Below are positions 13,120 through 13,129 of a DNA stretch of 13,129 nt, one piece after another. Both the position numbers and the translations under genes were made by a program. The stretch comes from Bacillota bacterium (lineage in GTDB: Bacteria; Bacillota; Bacilli; Bacillales; Cytobacillaceae). The notes beneath the pieces were generated by a model. It did not search any database. It was not told the DNA's origin and saw nothing but the letters and a program-made list of their open reading frames with translations. Where the stretch lies: contig JAEWIG010000425.1 of NCBI GenBank assembly GCA_023387295.1, forward strand, positions 1-13,129, given 5' to 3'. Every line of letters starts with the position of its first letter. Position 1 is the stretch's first letter.

Positions 13120-13129
13120 TGAATAGTAC

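Noticed and set aside
1..13129. Hidden defence system, prophage, IS element, tRNA or rRNA genes
   Set aside because: All long frames are conserved housekeeping genes plus one polyferredoxin. No transposase, integrase, nuclease/toxin pair or tRNA-like cloverleaf was recognised on either strand.

Overview
The window is a stretch of low-GC Firmicute chromosome, almost certainly from a Bacillaceae species close to Bacillus/Neobacillus/Cytobacillus. The gene order ytaF-coaE-gapB-nrdR-dnaB-dnaI-ytxC-thrS-infC-rpmI-rplT-ysdA matches the Bacillus subtilis order as I remember it, and all of these genes lie on the minus strand. The proteins are recognisable homologues at near-identical lengths. Ribosome binding sites are strong AGGAGG types and the regulatory devices are typical of Bacilli. 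Two differences from B. subtilis stand out: speD is missing between gapB and nrdR, and a plus-strand polyferredoxin gene sits between thrS and infC.

Read in the direction of most transcription (right to left), the right end holds ytaF (MntP-like membrane protein) and coaE (last step of CoA synthesis), closed by a terminator that overlaps the coaE stop. A 343-bp gap follows, with an unexplained long inverted repeat and a gapB promoter that carries two mirror-image matches to the CcpN operator. After gapB (gluconeogenic GAPDH) come its terminator, nrdR, another terminator, then dnaB, dnaI and ytxC. NrdR controls ribonucleotide reductase and DnaB/DnaI load the replicative helicase, so this part links dNTP supply and replication initiation. 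Next is thrS with its own sigma-A-type promoter and a complete T-box leader (specifier ACC, Thr).

The plus-strand gene at 2579-3598 encodes a membrane polyferredoxin of the NapH/CcoG type. It has a candidate FNR-type site centred 41.5 bp upstream of the predicted start of transcription, which suggests redox-controlled expression. Divergent from it is the infC-rpmI-rplT operon. Its leader is about 300 nt long, contains an attenuator and fits the L20-leader design, and infC very probably starts with AUU. ysdA and the start of a TVP38/TMEM64-family membrane protein gene fill the left end.

Four copies of a palindromic, non-coding repeat family lie in intergenic gaps (797-917, 5586-5762, 7052-7198, 9595-9716). 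They share their ends but differ inside. One is inside the thrS 5' leader between the T-box terminator and the start codon, and another forms a spurious N-terminal extension of dnaB. A separate array of six 20-bp units lies upstream of ysdA. No tRNA or rRNA gene, IS transposase, CRISPR array or phage gene was seen. The window is mostly conserved core genome; its most interesting parts are the non-coding elements.
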